This document shows positions 10,422 through 18,998 of a stretch of DNA of 64,000 nt, one piece after another. The DNA lies in contig CABRZR010000009.1 of assembly GCA_902475535.1 (NCBI GenBank), positions 1 through 64,000 of the forward strand. The letters are read 5' to 3'. The first letter of the stretch is position 1. Each line of letters begins with the position of its first letter. The notes under the pieces are model-generated. The model was not told where the DNA came from and searched no databases. It was given only the letters and a program-made list of their open reading frames with translations. The stretch comes from QAMH01 sp900556425. GTDB lineage: Bacteria > Actinomycetota > Coriobacteriia > Coriobacteriales > QAMH01. The translations under genes were made by a program, and so were the position numbers.

Positions 10422-12617
10422 ATGTTGCCCCGATTTCACTGGTCCGATATCACGACCGTCGGTCATTACCTTGGCGTGCTCATCCTGATGACGGGCGCGG
10501 CTATGTGCGTGCCCGCCGTCATCGCGCTTGTTTTCGGGGAGTTCCGCCAGCTCGGGGCTTTCATCGTCGGCATCGGCGTATGCCTGACCGTCGGATCAGC
10601 GCTGCGCTTCCTCAAGGCACGCGGGCTTGACCGGCGTCGAGCGCTGCTCCTCGTGGGTTTTGGCTGGATTGTCATCGGCATCGTCTGCGCGGTGCCGCTG
10701 CTCCTGTCCGGCTCGTTCAGCTCGTGGTTCGACGCGCTCTTCGATTCCGTTTCGGCACTTACCACGACGGGCGTGACGCTCGTGCATGATGTCGACTCCC
10801 TGAGCTACTCGCAGATTACCTGGCGCGTGATCATGTCGTTTGGTGGCGCGTTGACGGTCGTCGTCATTGCCATGTACTCCGGATTCTTTGGCGAAGGCTC
10901 GCGCGTCTTCATGATGAACGAGCGCCGCGACGGGGAGCGTACGCGGGCGCGCATCAGCGAGACCTGTCTTTCGGTCCTGCGCGTATACGGGAGCTTTGCC
11001 CTTGTCGGGGCCCTTGCCGCGACGGTGATCTGCCTGTTTTTGGGGCTGCATCCCGTCGATGCGATCATGAACGGCTTCTGGCTTGCCCTAACCGCCATCG
11101 GCACGGGTGGCTTCGTGCCCCACACCTCCGACCTCATCTATTACCATTCGCTTCCCCTGCAGTTTGTGCTGAGCGCCCTCATGATTGCCGGTGCGATCAG
11201 CTTTGCCGTGTACGCCTATGCACGCGCCGGACGTTTCAAGCACATCAAGCGCAACGCAGAGCTGCGCGTATATGCCCTGTGGATCGTGGTGCTCGTCGCC
11301 TTCGTGACATGGATCATGACGCGCGAGGACATCTTCACGAGCTTGGGTGGCCTCATGCAAAACGGCCTCTCCACGGTTATCTCCGCTGCGACCACCTGCG
11401 GTATGCAGGCGGTCTATCCCGAGCAGATCGGCGGCACCATCACGGACGGCGTGGTCATCCTCGTCATCGTCGCGATCCTCTTTGGCGCCTGCGCGTATTC
11501 CTCGGGCGGCGGCATCAAGTTCGTGCGCATCCTGCAGGTGCTACGCTGGATCAAGTACTCGATTCTCGTGCGCCTGGCTCCCGATAACGCCCGCGTGCGC
11601 ATCAAGTACGAGCACTTCGGATCGCAGACGTTGAGCTCCGAGGACGCGATGATCGCGATGACGGTCTTCATCCTGTATCTGGGTACGGCGGCGCTTGGCT
11701 CCATGGCCTTCATCGCCTTTGGTAACGATGCCCTCAACTCGGTTTTCGAGGCCATCAGCTACGTGACCAACTGCGGCATGACGACCGAAATCACGCAGGC
11801 CGGCCTACCCTTTGGACTCAAGATTGTCGCCTTGCTCCTTATGTGGGCCGGGCGCGTCGAGTTCATCGCGCTCATCGGCGCCATTGTCGGCATCCTCATT
11901 TCGTTGCATCCCGACAACCTCTTCAGTAACGACAGGTCACGTGACCTGCGCATATTCAAGCGCAAGAACAGCGGCGGGTTGGCCTGGCGCAGTCGCAAGC
12001 GCCAGGAATCAAAGCAGCGCGGAAAGACGCTTGCCGTGGCGGGGATGCTCGTCCTCAGCATCGGTTGCCTTGGCGTGGGCGCACCGGCGGCAAGTGCCGT
12101 CTCGAACGGTGCACAGGTTCCCGTGCACGAGGTGGAGTCGCTGAGCAACCCATCGACCTACAGCTCGGTGGATATTCATGCGCTGCTTTCCGCGGGCACG
12201 CGCCAGAACGACAGGGAGGTCGTCTTCACGGGCGAGGCAACGGGATCTCCCATCATCGCCGATGCCAACCATGTGTGGGTAAACGTGAAGAATGGCGGCG
12301 CGATGGTCGGTGTCTACATGGACGCGCAACTTGCCGAGCAGATCACGCATTACGCACGCTACGAGCATACGGGCGACATGATTACCGTGCAGGGTGTGTA
12401 TCACCTGGCTTGCGCCGATCACAACGGCGAGCTCGAGGTGCATGCCGAGAGCATCGAGGTCAACGCCCAAGGTGAGAGCTGGGCTAGCACCGTCAGCCCC
12501 GCGATGTATGTCTTCGGCATCCTTTTCATCGTGCTTGGATTCGCCCTAACGCTTTTGCGTCAGACCTTGCACGGAAGGATGCGGCTCAGGAATCTGTTCA
12601 AGTGGGAGAGAAGTTGA
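10422..12617 (+). CDS. trkH: TrkH-type K+ uptake protein fused to an exported OB-like domain
   Basis: A 731-residue protein in two parts. Residues 1 to about 525 are a TrkH/KtrB K+ channel subunit with pore-loop motifs such as SVSALTTTGVT, LTAIGTGGFVP, SAATTCGMQAV and ISYVTNCGMT. It then carries an internal signal-like helix (KTLAVAGMLVLSIGCLGVGA), about 130 exported residues resembling an OB fold (VVFTGEATG, ITVQGVYHLACADHNGELEVHAESIEV) and a final TM helix with a basic cytoplasmic tail. The next locus encodes the same domain as a separate gene. TrkH normally needs a TrkA gating subunit, which is not in this window. The ATG has no Shine-Dalgarno but a TATAAT 9 bp upstream. Confidence 0.88.
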   Translation: MLPRFHWSDITTVGHYLGVLILMTGAAMCVPAVIALVFGEFRQLGAFIVGIGVCLTVGSALRFLKARGLDRRRALLLVGFGWIVIGIVCAVPLLLSGSFSSWFDALFDSVSALTTTGVTLVHDVDSLSYSQITWRVIMSFGGALTVVVIAMYSGFFGEGSRVFMMNERRDGERTRARISETCLSVLRVYGSFALVGALAATVICLFLGLHPVDAIMNGFWLALTAIGTGGFVPHTSDLIYYHSLPLQFVLSALMIAGAISFAVYAYARAGRFKHIKRNAELRVYALWIVVLVAFVTWIMTREDIFTSLGGLMQNGLSTVISAATTCGMQAVYPEQIGGTITDGVVILVIVAILFGACAYSSGGGIKFVRILQVLRWIKYSILVRLAPDNARVRIKYEHFGSQTLSSEDAMIAMTVFILYLGTAALGSMAFIAFGNDALNSVFEAISYVTNCGMTTEITQAGLPFGLKIVALLLMWAGRVEFIALIGAIVGILISLHPDNLFSNDRSRDLRIFKRKNSGGLAWRSRKRQESKQRGKTLAVAGMLVLSIGCLGVGAPAASAVSNGAQVPVHEVESLSNPSTYSSVDIHALLSAGTRQNDREVVFTGEATGSPIIADANHVWVNVKNGGAMVGVYMDAQLAEQITHYARYEHTGDMITVQGVYHLACADHNGELEVHAESIEVNAQGESWASTVSPAMYVFGILFIVLGFALTLLRQTLHGRMRLRNLFKWERS

Positions 12618-12675
12618 CGAAGCGCCGATAGGTGATTCGTTCATGGCTATAATAGGCACGGCAAGGAGGAGAGGC

Positions 12676-12813
12676 ATGAAAGCGGTATTTCAGAGGCACG
12701 TGCAAAAGAAGGGCAGTCCGGTCATCGGCATGCTTGTCGTGCTCGCCTCGATTTGCGTCTTCCTCGCCTTCCTCGCCGTGGTCACGGTTGTTGTGCATCT
12801 CATCGTGATGTAG
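12676..12813 (+). CDS. 45-residue single-TM small protein
   Basis: A short reading frame, MKAVFQRHVQKKG followed by one strongly hydrophobic helix (residues about 16-45) that ends at HLIVM. It has the best ribosome-binding site in the neighbourhood (AAGGAGGAGAGG, 5 bases before ATG) and a TATAAT at 12648-12653. It sits between the two TrkH genes with 9 bp to the second. The basic N-terminus predicts N-in topology. Small membrane proteins often modulate K+ transporters (KdpF is an example), so a regulatory subunit is plausible, but no homology is recognised. Confidence 0.65.
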   Translation: MKAVFQRHVQKKGSPVIGMLVVLASICVFLAFLAVVTVVVHLIVM

Positions 12814-12822
12814 GCGGCCATC

Positions 12823-14355
12823 TTGATTACTCGGCTTCATCTGGAGGACTGGCGTATCATCGGCCATTACCTTGGCGTGCTGATTCTGCTTGTCGCGATT
12901 GCCATGATACCGCCCTTCATCATGTCCCTCTGCCTCTCCGAGTTCTCGACGGCGGTCGACTTCTTGCTCTCCATCGGCATCACGGGCATCGTAGGGAGCG
13001 TCTTGCTTTTCTCGAAGGTCGAGCTTGCCACGCTCGATTGGCGCCAATCCCTCGTCATCACCGGCCTGTGCTGGGTGGTTCTCTCCGTGTTTGGTGCCCT
13101 GCCGCTGTGGATGTCGGGCCATTACGATGGGTATCTTGACGCGTTCTTCGAGTCGGTCTCGGCATTCACCACGACGGGCATGTCGCTTTGCGTCGATGTG
13201 GATCACATGGCCCTGTCACTTTCCATTTGGCGCTGTCTCATGCATCTCATCGGCGGCATCGGCGTCGTCGTCATCGCGCTCGCGCTCGGAGTCTTTGGCA
13301 CGGGGTCGGCAGCTGCGTCGTTGTACCATGCCGAGGCGCGCATGGGGCAGGTCATGCCCGGCATCAAGCAAACCTCGCAGTTCATCTTGAAGTTGGCCGC
13401 GGTCGTCGTCGTGGCGGGTACTCTTGTCTGCATCATTCCGTTGCTTGCCGTTGGCACGGAGCCCCTGCGTGCGGTGATCAACGGCTTCCTCGTGACGGCG
13501 GCCGCCTTCTCGACGGGAGGCATGACGAGCAGCGCTTCGGGCATCATCGCGTTTCATAGCTGGCCGCTCGAGGTGTTCGCGCTCGTCCTTGCCGCCTTTG
13601 GGTGCATCAACTTCGTGCTCTACGGTGACATCTGGAAGGGCATATTCCGCAACTTCTTCAAGGACATCGAGATTCGCACGATCTTCGTCTGGGTTACGTT
13701 ACTCGCGATACTCATGGCCTTTGCCCTGGCGGGCTCGTATTTCACCACGACGGGGGGAGTCGTGCGACGTGGTTTGTTCGAGGTGCTCTCGGGCGGCTTC
13801 AACCTTGGCTTCTCGACGCTCCAGGGTGGGCAGGTTCTCTTCGCCATGGGTTCGGGAGCGCTCTTCGTCATCATCTTGTCGATGACGATCTGCGGTTCCT
13901 CGTCCTCGGCTTCTGGTGGCATCAAGGCGCTGCGCATCGGCATCATCGCGCGTTCCGTCGTGCAGGCCATCCGCGAGGCGCTCGCTCCCGACCGCGCGCG
14001 TCCTCGCACCTTCTACTTCCAGAAGGGCCGGCATCGCCTCACGCCGGAGCTCGTGTCCTCGGCCATGATCATTTTCCTGCTCTACATGGTTACCTACGCC
14101 GTTGGCGCCATCGCCGGCATCGCCTATGGCTACGAAGCGCTGCCCGCGATTTTCGACTCCGTCTCGGCGGCATCGAACACGGGGCTTTCGTTGGGTGTCG
14201 CCGCACCCGGCATGCCGAATGGCCTCGAGATCATCTACATCTTCGAGATGTGGCTCGGCCGTCTTGAGTTCATCGCGATTCTGGCGATGGTCGTCGAGAT
14301 GCTTGCCTTCCTCGTTCCGCGTCGACGCTCGAAGTGGGTGCGGAGGAAAAAATGA
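12823..14355 (+). CDS. trkH: second TrkH-type K+ uptake protein
   Basis: A 510-residue TrkH/KtrB paralogue of the upstream gene, of normal family length and without the C-terminal extension. The four pore segments can be followed (SVSAFTTTGMS, VTAAAFSTGGMTS, LSGGFNLGFSTL, SVSAASNTGLSLG), and SSSASGGIKALR matches the cytoplasmic gate-loop region. The TTG start is chosen because MITRLHLEDW aligns with MLPRFHWSDI of the paralogue and follows the small TM gene by 9 bp. Its stop overlaps the next start (ATGA), so it is coupled to the exported-domain gene. Confidence 0.9.
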   Translation: MITRLHLEDWRIIGHYLGVLILLVAIAMIPPFIMSLCLSEFSTAVDFLLSIGITGIVGSVLLFSKVELATLDWRQSLVITGLCWVVLSVFGALPLWMSGHYDGYLDAFFESVSAFTTTGMSLCVDVDHMALSLSIWRCLMHLIGGIGVVVIALALGVFGTGSAAASLYHAEARMGQVMPGIKQTSQFILKLAAVVVVAGTLVCIIPLLAVGTEPLRAVINGFLVTAAAFSTGGMTSSASGIIAFHSWPLEVFALVLAAFGCINFVLYGDIWKGIFRNFFKDIEIRTIFVWVTLLAILMAFALAGSYFTTTGGVVRRGLFEVLSGGFNLGFSTLQGGQVLFAMGSGALFVIILSMTICGSSSSASGGIKALRIGIIARSVVQAIREALAPDRARPRTFYFQKGRHRLTPELVSSAMIIFLLYMVTYAVGAIAGIAYGYEALPAIFDSVSAASNTGLSLGVAAPGMPNGLEIIYIFEMWLGRLEFIAILAMVVEMLAFLVPRRRSKWVRRKK

Positions 14356-14990
14356 CAAGGCGCATGACATGCAGCTTCGTCCTTGCGTGTGCCCTGGCGC
14401 TCGCGGGCATGACGCTGCCAGCGTTTGCCGCGCCGTCGGACACCCAAAATGTTGGCGGCGGCAATCTCGAGATCGGCTCTCTTTCAGACCGCTTCGAGTC
14501 TCTCGACAAGCTCGGGAACTCCCTGACCGACGAGGAAAACGTTGTCATCGAGACGCGCGTAGGCGTCCTGGTTTCGACGAATCGCGCCCTCAACGACAGC
14601 GAGGTGAGCTTCACGGGCGAGGCCGTGGGAGGCGTCGTCAATGCGGGCGAAGGCTACAAGTGGGCCAATATCAGCGGCACCTCAAATGCCGTCATCAGCG
14701 TCTACCTGTCCGACGATCTTGCCAAGCTCATTCAAAACGTGGGCGATTACCATACGACGGGCACTACGCTCAAGATTACGGGCACCTACCACATCGCCTG
14801 TCCGGAGCATGAGGGCGAGCTTGACGTGCACGCATCTGCCGCCGAGGTCACAGACAACGGTGGCCCGGTGACGCACATGGTCGTGCCGGGGCGTCTTGAA
14901 GCCGCGCTGGCGCTCTGTGCGGTGGCGGCCCTATTCCTCATGCTCTACTTGCTCGCACGGCGGTATTTCCAGAGGAAGGCGCAGACATGA
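14352..14990 (+). CDS. exported OB-like domain protein with C-terminal TM anchor
   Basis: A 212-residue protein with an N-terminal signal peptide (TCSFVLACALALAGMTLPAFA), an exported domain and a C-terminal TM helix (about 185-205) with a basic end. The domain segments VSFTGEAVGG, LKITGTYHIAC and HEGELDVHASAAEV match the tail of the first TrkH (VVFTGEATG, ITVQGVYHLAC, NGELEVHAESIEV). It is therefore the unfused form of the same accessory domain. GGAGG precedes the ATG, which overlaps the trkH stop. Its stop in turn overlaps the rsgA start. The function is unknown; TrkH coupling suggests an extracytoplasmic accessory subunit. Confidence 0.75.
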   Translation: MTRRMTCSFVLACALALAGMTLPAFAAPSDTQNVGGGNLEIGSLSDRFESLDKLGNSLTDEENVVIETRVGVLVSTNRALNDSEVSFTGEAVGGVVNAGEGYKWANISGTSNAVISVYLSDDLAKLIQNVGDYHTTGTTLKITGTYHIACPEHEGELDVHASAAEVTDNGGPVTHMVVPGRLEAALALCAVAALFLMLYLLARRYFQRKAQT

Positions 14991-15970
14991 TGCCCTTTGA
15001 CCGCCTTGCCTATCGCGATTCAATGCGCGAGGCATTCGAGGAGGCAAACGCCAGGCTCACGCGCGAAGGCAAGCCCTGCGAGCCAGGCTGCGTCATATCG
15101 CTTGATCGAGGCTACCCGCTCGTGTGCACGCCGCGCACAACCGAACGTGCCGAGCTTGCGACCTCCATCAAGAAGAGCGACGACAGCATCGTGGCGGTGG
15201 GGGATTGGGTGGCGCTGCATCATCCGCATGGTCACGAGAAAGCCGTCATCGAGTGCGTGCTGCCCCGTCGCAACGAGATCGCGCGCGTCAAACGCATCGG
15301 ACGGGAGCGACAACCGCGTCGTCAGGTATTGGCCGCCAATGTCGACATCGTGCTCATCTGCCAGTCCCTTACGGGTGAGGGAATCGATGAGGGGCTGCTC
15401 GTACGGCAGATGGTGGCCGTTGCGGGGTGCAAGGCGACGCCTGTCGTCGTGCTTACGAAGGGAGACATGGCAGACGAGGCCGCCATCGAGGCCATCCGCG
15501 AGCGCATTCGCCTCATCGCCCCGGAGGTGCCCCTCTTCGTTGTCTCCGTCGAGGACGAGGATTCCATCGACGAGTTGCGCGGGATCTTCTCCGACTACAC
15601 GACGGGACTTTTGCTCGGGGAAAGCGGCGTCGGTAAATCGTCGCTCGTCAACGCGCTTCTGGGCGAGGAGGCTCTGGCGACAGGCGATGTGCGCGCATCG
15701 GACGACAAGGGGCGCCACACCACGGTGGCACGGCGCATGATACCGCTGCCGCAGGGTGGTCTCATCATCGATGCGCCCGGTCTGCGCACATTGCAGATCC
15801 TCGACATGGAGACGAGTCTCAAGCTCGCCTTCGACGACATTGCGGAGGCGGCTCTGGGCTGTCGCTTTCGCGACTGCACGCATGGTGACGAGCCGGGCTG
15901 TGCCGTACGCGACGCTATCGAGCCCGTGCGCCTTGCCGCTTTTCGCAGACTTCTTGCGAACGAGCGCTAG
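14987..15970 (+). CDS. rsgA: ribosome small-subunit-dependent GTPase RsgA
   Basis: A 327-residue circularly permuted GTPase that helps late 30S assembly. An N-terminal OB domain is followed by the G motifs in permuted order: G4 VVVLTKGD, G1 GESGVGKSSL at about 211, a threonine-rich switch (DKGRHTT) and G3 IIDAPGLR. The C-terminal zinc cluster is visible as CRFRDCTHGDEPGC. The ATG overlaps the stop of the previous gene (ATGATG context), so either of two adjacent ATGs may be used. It appears translationally coupled to the K+ transport genes, which is unusual company for a ribosome assembly factor. Confidence 0.93.
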   Translation: MMPFDRLAYRDSMREAFEEANARLTREGKPCEPGCVISLDRGYPLVCTPRTTERAELATSIKKSDDSIVAVGDWVALHHPHGHEKAVIECVLPRRNEIARVKRIGRERQPRRQVLAANVDIVLICQSLTGEGIDEGLLVRQMVAVAGCKATPVVVLTKGDMADEAAIEAIRERIRLIAPEVPLFVVSVEDEDSIDELRGIFSDYTTGLLLGESGVGKSSLVNALLGEEALATGDVRASDDKGRHTTVARRMIPLPQGGLIIDAPGLRTLQILDMETSLKLAFDDIAEAALGCRFRDCTHGDEPGCAVRDAIEPVRLAAFRRLLANER

Positions 15971-16028
15971 TCGTCCATAATGTCGCCCACGGCCAGTATT
16001 CTTCGTAGAGATACATAGCGGAGGAAAA

Positions 16029-16688
16029 ATGAGCAAGAGCGGTAACCTGACCATCGTCCTGCAGGCAGGCGGCGAATCCCGACGCATGGGTCGCAGCAAG
16101 GCGACCGTGCCCTTCCTGGGCGAACCGCTCATCTGGCGTGGCATCAACCGCCTGCTTCCGCTGGCAGACGAGTTCATCATCACCACCAACGAGCCCGAGA
16201 ACCTCGATTTCCTCGATGATCTGGTCGACCTCGGCAAGATTCGCCTCGTCACCGATGAGTACGAGCAGCGTGGTGCCCTGCGTGGCGTCTACACGGCCAT
16301 CAACGCGGCATCCAACGAGTACGTGGCACTCGTCGCATGCGACATGATCTTCCCCTCGCGCAACCTTATCAGCGCCGAGCTCGAGGCGCTCATGGAGGAG
16401 GGCGTGGATGCGGCTGTCCCCAGGACGAAGCACGGCTACGAGCCCTTCCATGGTGTTTACCGGCGCTCGAGCTGCTTGCCCGTCATTCACGAGGCGACGG
16501 AGGCGGGTGAGGCCAAGGCAAATGCCTGGCTCGATAAGATTGACGTCGTGGAGTTCGACGGGCAGCGTGTTGCCGAGGCCGAGCCGCGTGGTGGATGCTT
16601 CATCAACGTGAACACGCCCGAGGAGCTTGCCGATGCCCAGGAGCGCATCCTCTCGGGCAAGATAGCCGAGCGCGAGGAATTCGAGTAA
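16029..16688 (+). CDS. mobA: molybdenum cofactor guanylyltransferase MobA
   Basis: A 219-residue nucleotidyltransferase that attaches GMP to molybdopterin to form the (bis-)MGD cofactor of DMSO-reductase-family enzymes. The N-terminal GTP-binding signature is VLQAGGESRRMGRSKA, followed by VACDMIFP (metal-binding Asp), PFHGVYRRS, and FINVNTPEEL near the C-terminus. GCGGAGG precedes the ATG. It supplies the cofactor needed by the molybdoenzyme at 36.1 kb. No other Moco synthesis gene lies in the window. Confidence 0.92.
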   Translation: MSKSGNLTIVLQAGGESRRMGRSKATVPFLGEPLIWRGINRLLPLADEFIITTNEPENLDFLDDLVDLGKIRLVTDEYEQRGALRGVYTAINAASNEYVALVACDMIFPSRNLISAELEALMEEGVDAAVPRTKHGYEPFHGVYRRSSCLPVIHEATEAGEAKANAWLDKIDVVEFDGQRVAEAEPRGGCFINVNTPEELADAQERILSGKIAEREEFE

Positions 16689-16700
16689 CGCCGCCCTCTT

Positions 16701-16760
16701 TGTCATTTCGAGTGGTCCCCCTGTCATTTCGAGCGGAGCGAAGCGGAGTCGAGAAATCTC
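16701..16760. repeat. dispersed TGTCATTTCGAGCGGAG repeat, copy 1
   Basis: One truncated and one fuller copy of a sequence running TGTCATTTCGAGCGGAGCG, then AAGCGGAGTCGAGAAATCTC. The outer ends are partly complementary, so each copy can fold. The same family recurs at 41076-41257 and 57933-58046, each time directly after a gene or terminator. It resembles REP-type intergenic elements. Confidence 0.75.
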
Positions 16761-16791
16761 TCTCACTATCCTATTGAGCAAATTTGCGCTA

Positions 16792-16815
16792 CTACTGAGC
16801 AAAATTGCTCAGTAG
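16792..16815. other. perfect 11-bp inverted repeat upstream of the DegP gene
   Basis: CTACTGAGCAA and TTGCTCAGTAG are perfect complements 2 bp apart. A related half (ATTGAGCAAATTTGC) lies just upstream. No T-run follows. It may be a terminator stem for mobA or an operator for the protease gene; the remaining 16816-16990 shows no further clear motif. Confidence 0.45.
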
Positions 16816-16990
16816 AAATTCCCCCTCCTTTCAATCTTCGTTCAAGCTTCGGGTCGTATCATCGTGCGCGGAGACGACGCGCCCCTTTGTTACGGTTTCG
16901 TGTTAATGCACCACTGCGTGGGGCGATTCTTCTCCACAAAGGCTACTATGGCAACACGCAGGTTTATTCGCTCGAAAGTGAGGGCCTAAC

Positions 16991-18331
16991 ATGAATCAAA
17001 GCGGCTCCGATAGGCCGGTTCCCCCCGAGGGCGCGCAAAGCGCACCTCCCGTCACACCGCCATCCACACCCCCTGTCACCAATCAGAGCGCCCCCAAGGC
17101 AAAGCAGCCCAAGTCCAAGGACTCCAAGAGCGGCCTCAGGTCGTTCCTCTACGGATTGCTCGGCGGCGTCGTCTCCGTCGCGCTTGTCCTGTGCCTGGGT
17201 AGCTTCACCCCCGTGCTCGACGCCTTCAAGGGCGCGACGGTGACCTCCAGCAATGGCAACGTCGTCATTAGCCCCGACGAGGACGATGTGACCCTTGCCG
17301 AGGCCGTGGCGGCCAAGTGCCTCGGTTCGGTCGCGACCATCTACGTGTACTCCGACAGCGGCACGTCCAACCCGTTCTTCGGGACGAGCAGTTCCTCGAG
17401 CCAGCCTTCTTCCCTTGGCAGCGGCGTTGTCATCTCGAGCCAGGGCGACACCTACTACATCGTCACCAACAGCCACGTCGTCAACGGTGCCTCGCGTGTG
17501 ACGGTCACGATCAGTGATGCTAGCTACGAGGCGCAGGTCATCGGCCAGGACGAGAAGAGCGACCTCGCGGTCGTCAGCATCAAGGCCACGGGCCTGGTTC
17601 CCATGGAGTGGGGCGATTCGGCCGACCTGAGCGTTGGCGAGTGGGTCATGGCCATCGGCGCGCCCTATGGCTACGAGCAGACGGTCACCACCGGCATCGT
17701 CTCGGCCATGTACCGTTCCGATGTGCTGCAAAGCGGCACGGGCTCGAGCTCCGTCTACACCGACATGATCCAGACCGATGCGGCCATCAACCCGGGCAAT
17801 TCCGGTGGTGCGCTCGTCAACGACAGGGGCGAGCTCATCGGCATCAACACCTACATCTCCTCGACCTCGCAGTCGAGTGCGGGCCTGGGCTTTGCCATTC
17901 CGTCCAACACCGTGAAGCGCGTTGCCGAGCAGATCATCGCTGGCCAGCCGGTCACCCATGCCTTCCTAGGCATCACCATGGCGGCCTCGACCGATCCTGC
18001 GGGCGTAGCCGTGACAAGCGTCTACAAGGACACGGCTGCCGCAGCTGCCGGCCTTCGCACCGGTGACGTAATCACCAAGATCGACGGCGAGGCCATGACC
18101 AGCCCCAACGACGTGAGCATCGCGGTGAGCTCCAAGAACGCTGGCGACACGATTCAGATCACCTACGTGCGCAACGGTCAGGAGACAACTACCACGGCGA
18201 CGTTGGGTGCCGATGACATGAATCCCAGCGAGTACGCCGATGGTGGTGCTCCGGTGCAGAACAATAGCGGTAACGGCGGCAGTGGCAGCGGTAACGGGTA
18301 CGGGTTCAACTTCAACCCATTCGGACGCTAA
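16991..18331 (+). CDS. DegP/HtrA-like S1C serine protease with PDZ domain
   Basis: A 446-residue membrane-anchored protease for envelope protein quality control. The Pro-rich cytoplasmic N-terminus (1-50) is followed by a TM helix (about 52-75) and a trypsin-like domain with His162 (TNSHVVN), Asp191 (KSDLAVV) and Ser271 (NPGNSGGAL). A single PDZ domain follows (about 325-415, from GVAVTSVYKDTAAAAAGL to GDVITKIDG). The tail is Gly/Asn-rich (NNSGNGGSGSGNGYGFNFNP), unusual for the family. Length and order match actinobacterial HtrA. A strong terminator follows. Confidence 0.92.
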   Translation: MNQSGSDRPVPPEGAQSAPPVTPPSTPPVTNQSAPKAKQPKSKDSKSGLRSFLYGLLGGVVSVALVLCLGSFTPVLDAFKGATVTSSNGNVVISPDEDDVTLAEAVAAKCLGSVATIYVYSDSGTSNPFFGTSSSSSQPSSLGSGVVISSQGDTYYIVTNSHVVNGASRVTVTISDASYEAQVIGQDEKSDLAVVSIKATGLVPMEWGDSADLSVGEWVMAIGAPYGYEQTVTTGIVSAMYRSDVLQSGTGSSSVYTDMIQTDAAINPGNSGGALVNDRGELIGINTYISSTSQSSAGLGFAIPSNTVKRVAEQIIAGQPVTHAFLGITMAASTDPAGVAVTSVYKDTAAAAAGLRTGDVITKIDGEAMTSPNDVSIAVSSKNAGDTIQITYVRNGQETTTTATLGADDMNPSEYADGGAPVQNNSGNGGSGSGNGYGFNFNPFGR

Positions 18332-18360
18332 GCGCCAACAAACAATCAAGCAGTGTGCGA

Positions 18361-18390
18361 GGATCGGCCCCCAGGGGCCGGTCCTTTTTT
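18361..18390 (+). terminator. rho-independent terminator after the DegP gene
   Basis: GGATCGGCCCC (18361-18371) pairs with GGGGCCGGTCC (18374-18384) across a 2-nt loop with one G-T, and T6 follows immediately. Confidence 0.93.
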
Positions 18391-18483
18391 GCGTGGGGTG
18401 ATGGTTGGCCCTCGCGCGCGTCCCGTCCGGCATGTGCTCCGCCGCGTTTGGCGATGCGTCTCCGCACGTCGCTTGAAAACGTC

Positions 18484-18494
18484 GGGGGGGGGGG
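18484..18494 (+). repeat. homopolymeric G11 tract
   Basis: Eleven consecutive G residues lie about 60 bp upstream of the lipoprotein start at 18554. A tract of this length can change by slipped-strand mispairing and would alter promoter spacing. The tract is seen directly; phase variation is inference. Confidence 0.6.
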
Positions 18495-18553
18495 TAAGCT
18501 CGTGAAATGCTATGCGGCTATGAGATGTTTAACTGATTCTGTTGGAGGGAAAA

Positions 18554-18940
18554 ATGAAAAGACTGCTGGTAATCATGGTGTCCTTGCTGGCCCTATGCTG
18601 TTGTCTTGCTGCCTGTTCTGGAGGACTGTCCTCTAAAGATGTCACCGGCACCTGGCACCCCGTTCTTAACGTCGACGTACCCATTAATTACGAGTTTGAT
18701 CGGGGAGGAACTCTCAGATTTGTTTCAACCATTGGTGGCTCGCAAGAGGCTCTGAGAGAAGGGACATGGGAAATTGAAGGTGATGAAATAGTAATCAATC
18801 TTCCTGCTGGAGATAGCTCGTTTGGTGGTATTTCACTTAGAAATGAAGCCGACCAAGATGTCAGGGCAACCATTGACGCAGATGGGTATATGAACATCCC
18901 CTTTGACTCGGGTGCCGTAAAGGCGGAAAAAAAGTCATAG
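18554..18940 (+). CDS. small lipoprotein
   Basis: A 128-residue predicted lipoprotein. The signal peptide MKRLLVIMVSLLALCCCLA runs into lipobox LAAC|SGG. The mature part is a compact beta-rich domain of the kind that scores a default template (VTGTWHP, YEFDRGGTLRFVS, EGTWEIEGDEIVINLP, DGYMNIPF), resembling lipocalin-like or DUF4923-type extracytoplasmic domains; I cannot name the family firmly. The start is the ATG after GGAGGGAAAA. It opens the AT-richer block of envelope proteins and lies just downstream of a G11 tract. Confidence 0.8.
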   Translation: MKRLLVIMVSLLALCCCLAACSGGLSSKDVTGTWHPVLNVDVPINYEFDRGGTLRFVSTIGGSQEALREGTWEIEGDEIVINLPAGDSSFGGISLRNEADQDVRATIDADGYMNIPFDSGAVKAEKKS

Positions 18941-18998
18941 TCGGTCTGGCGTCTGTCTTATCTGGCCCTTAACCATTGAAGAGAAACGGGAAGTATCC

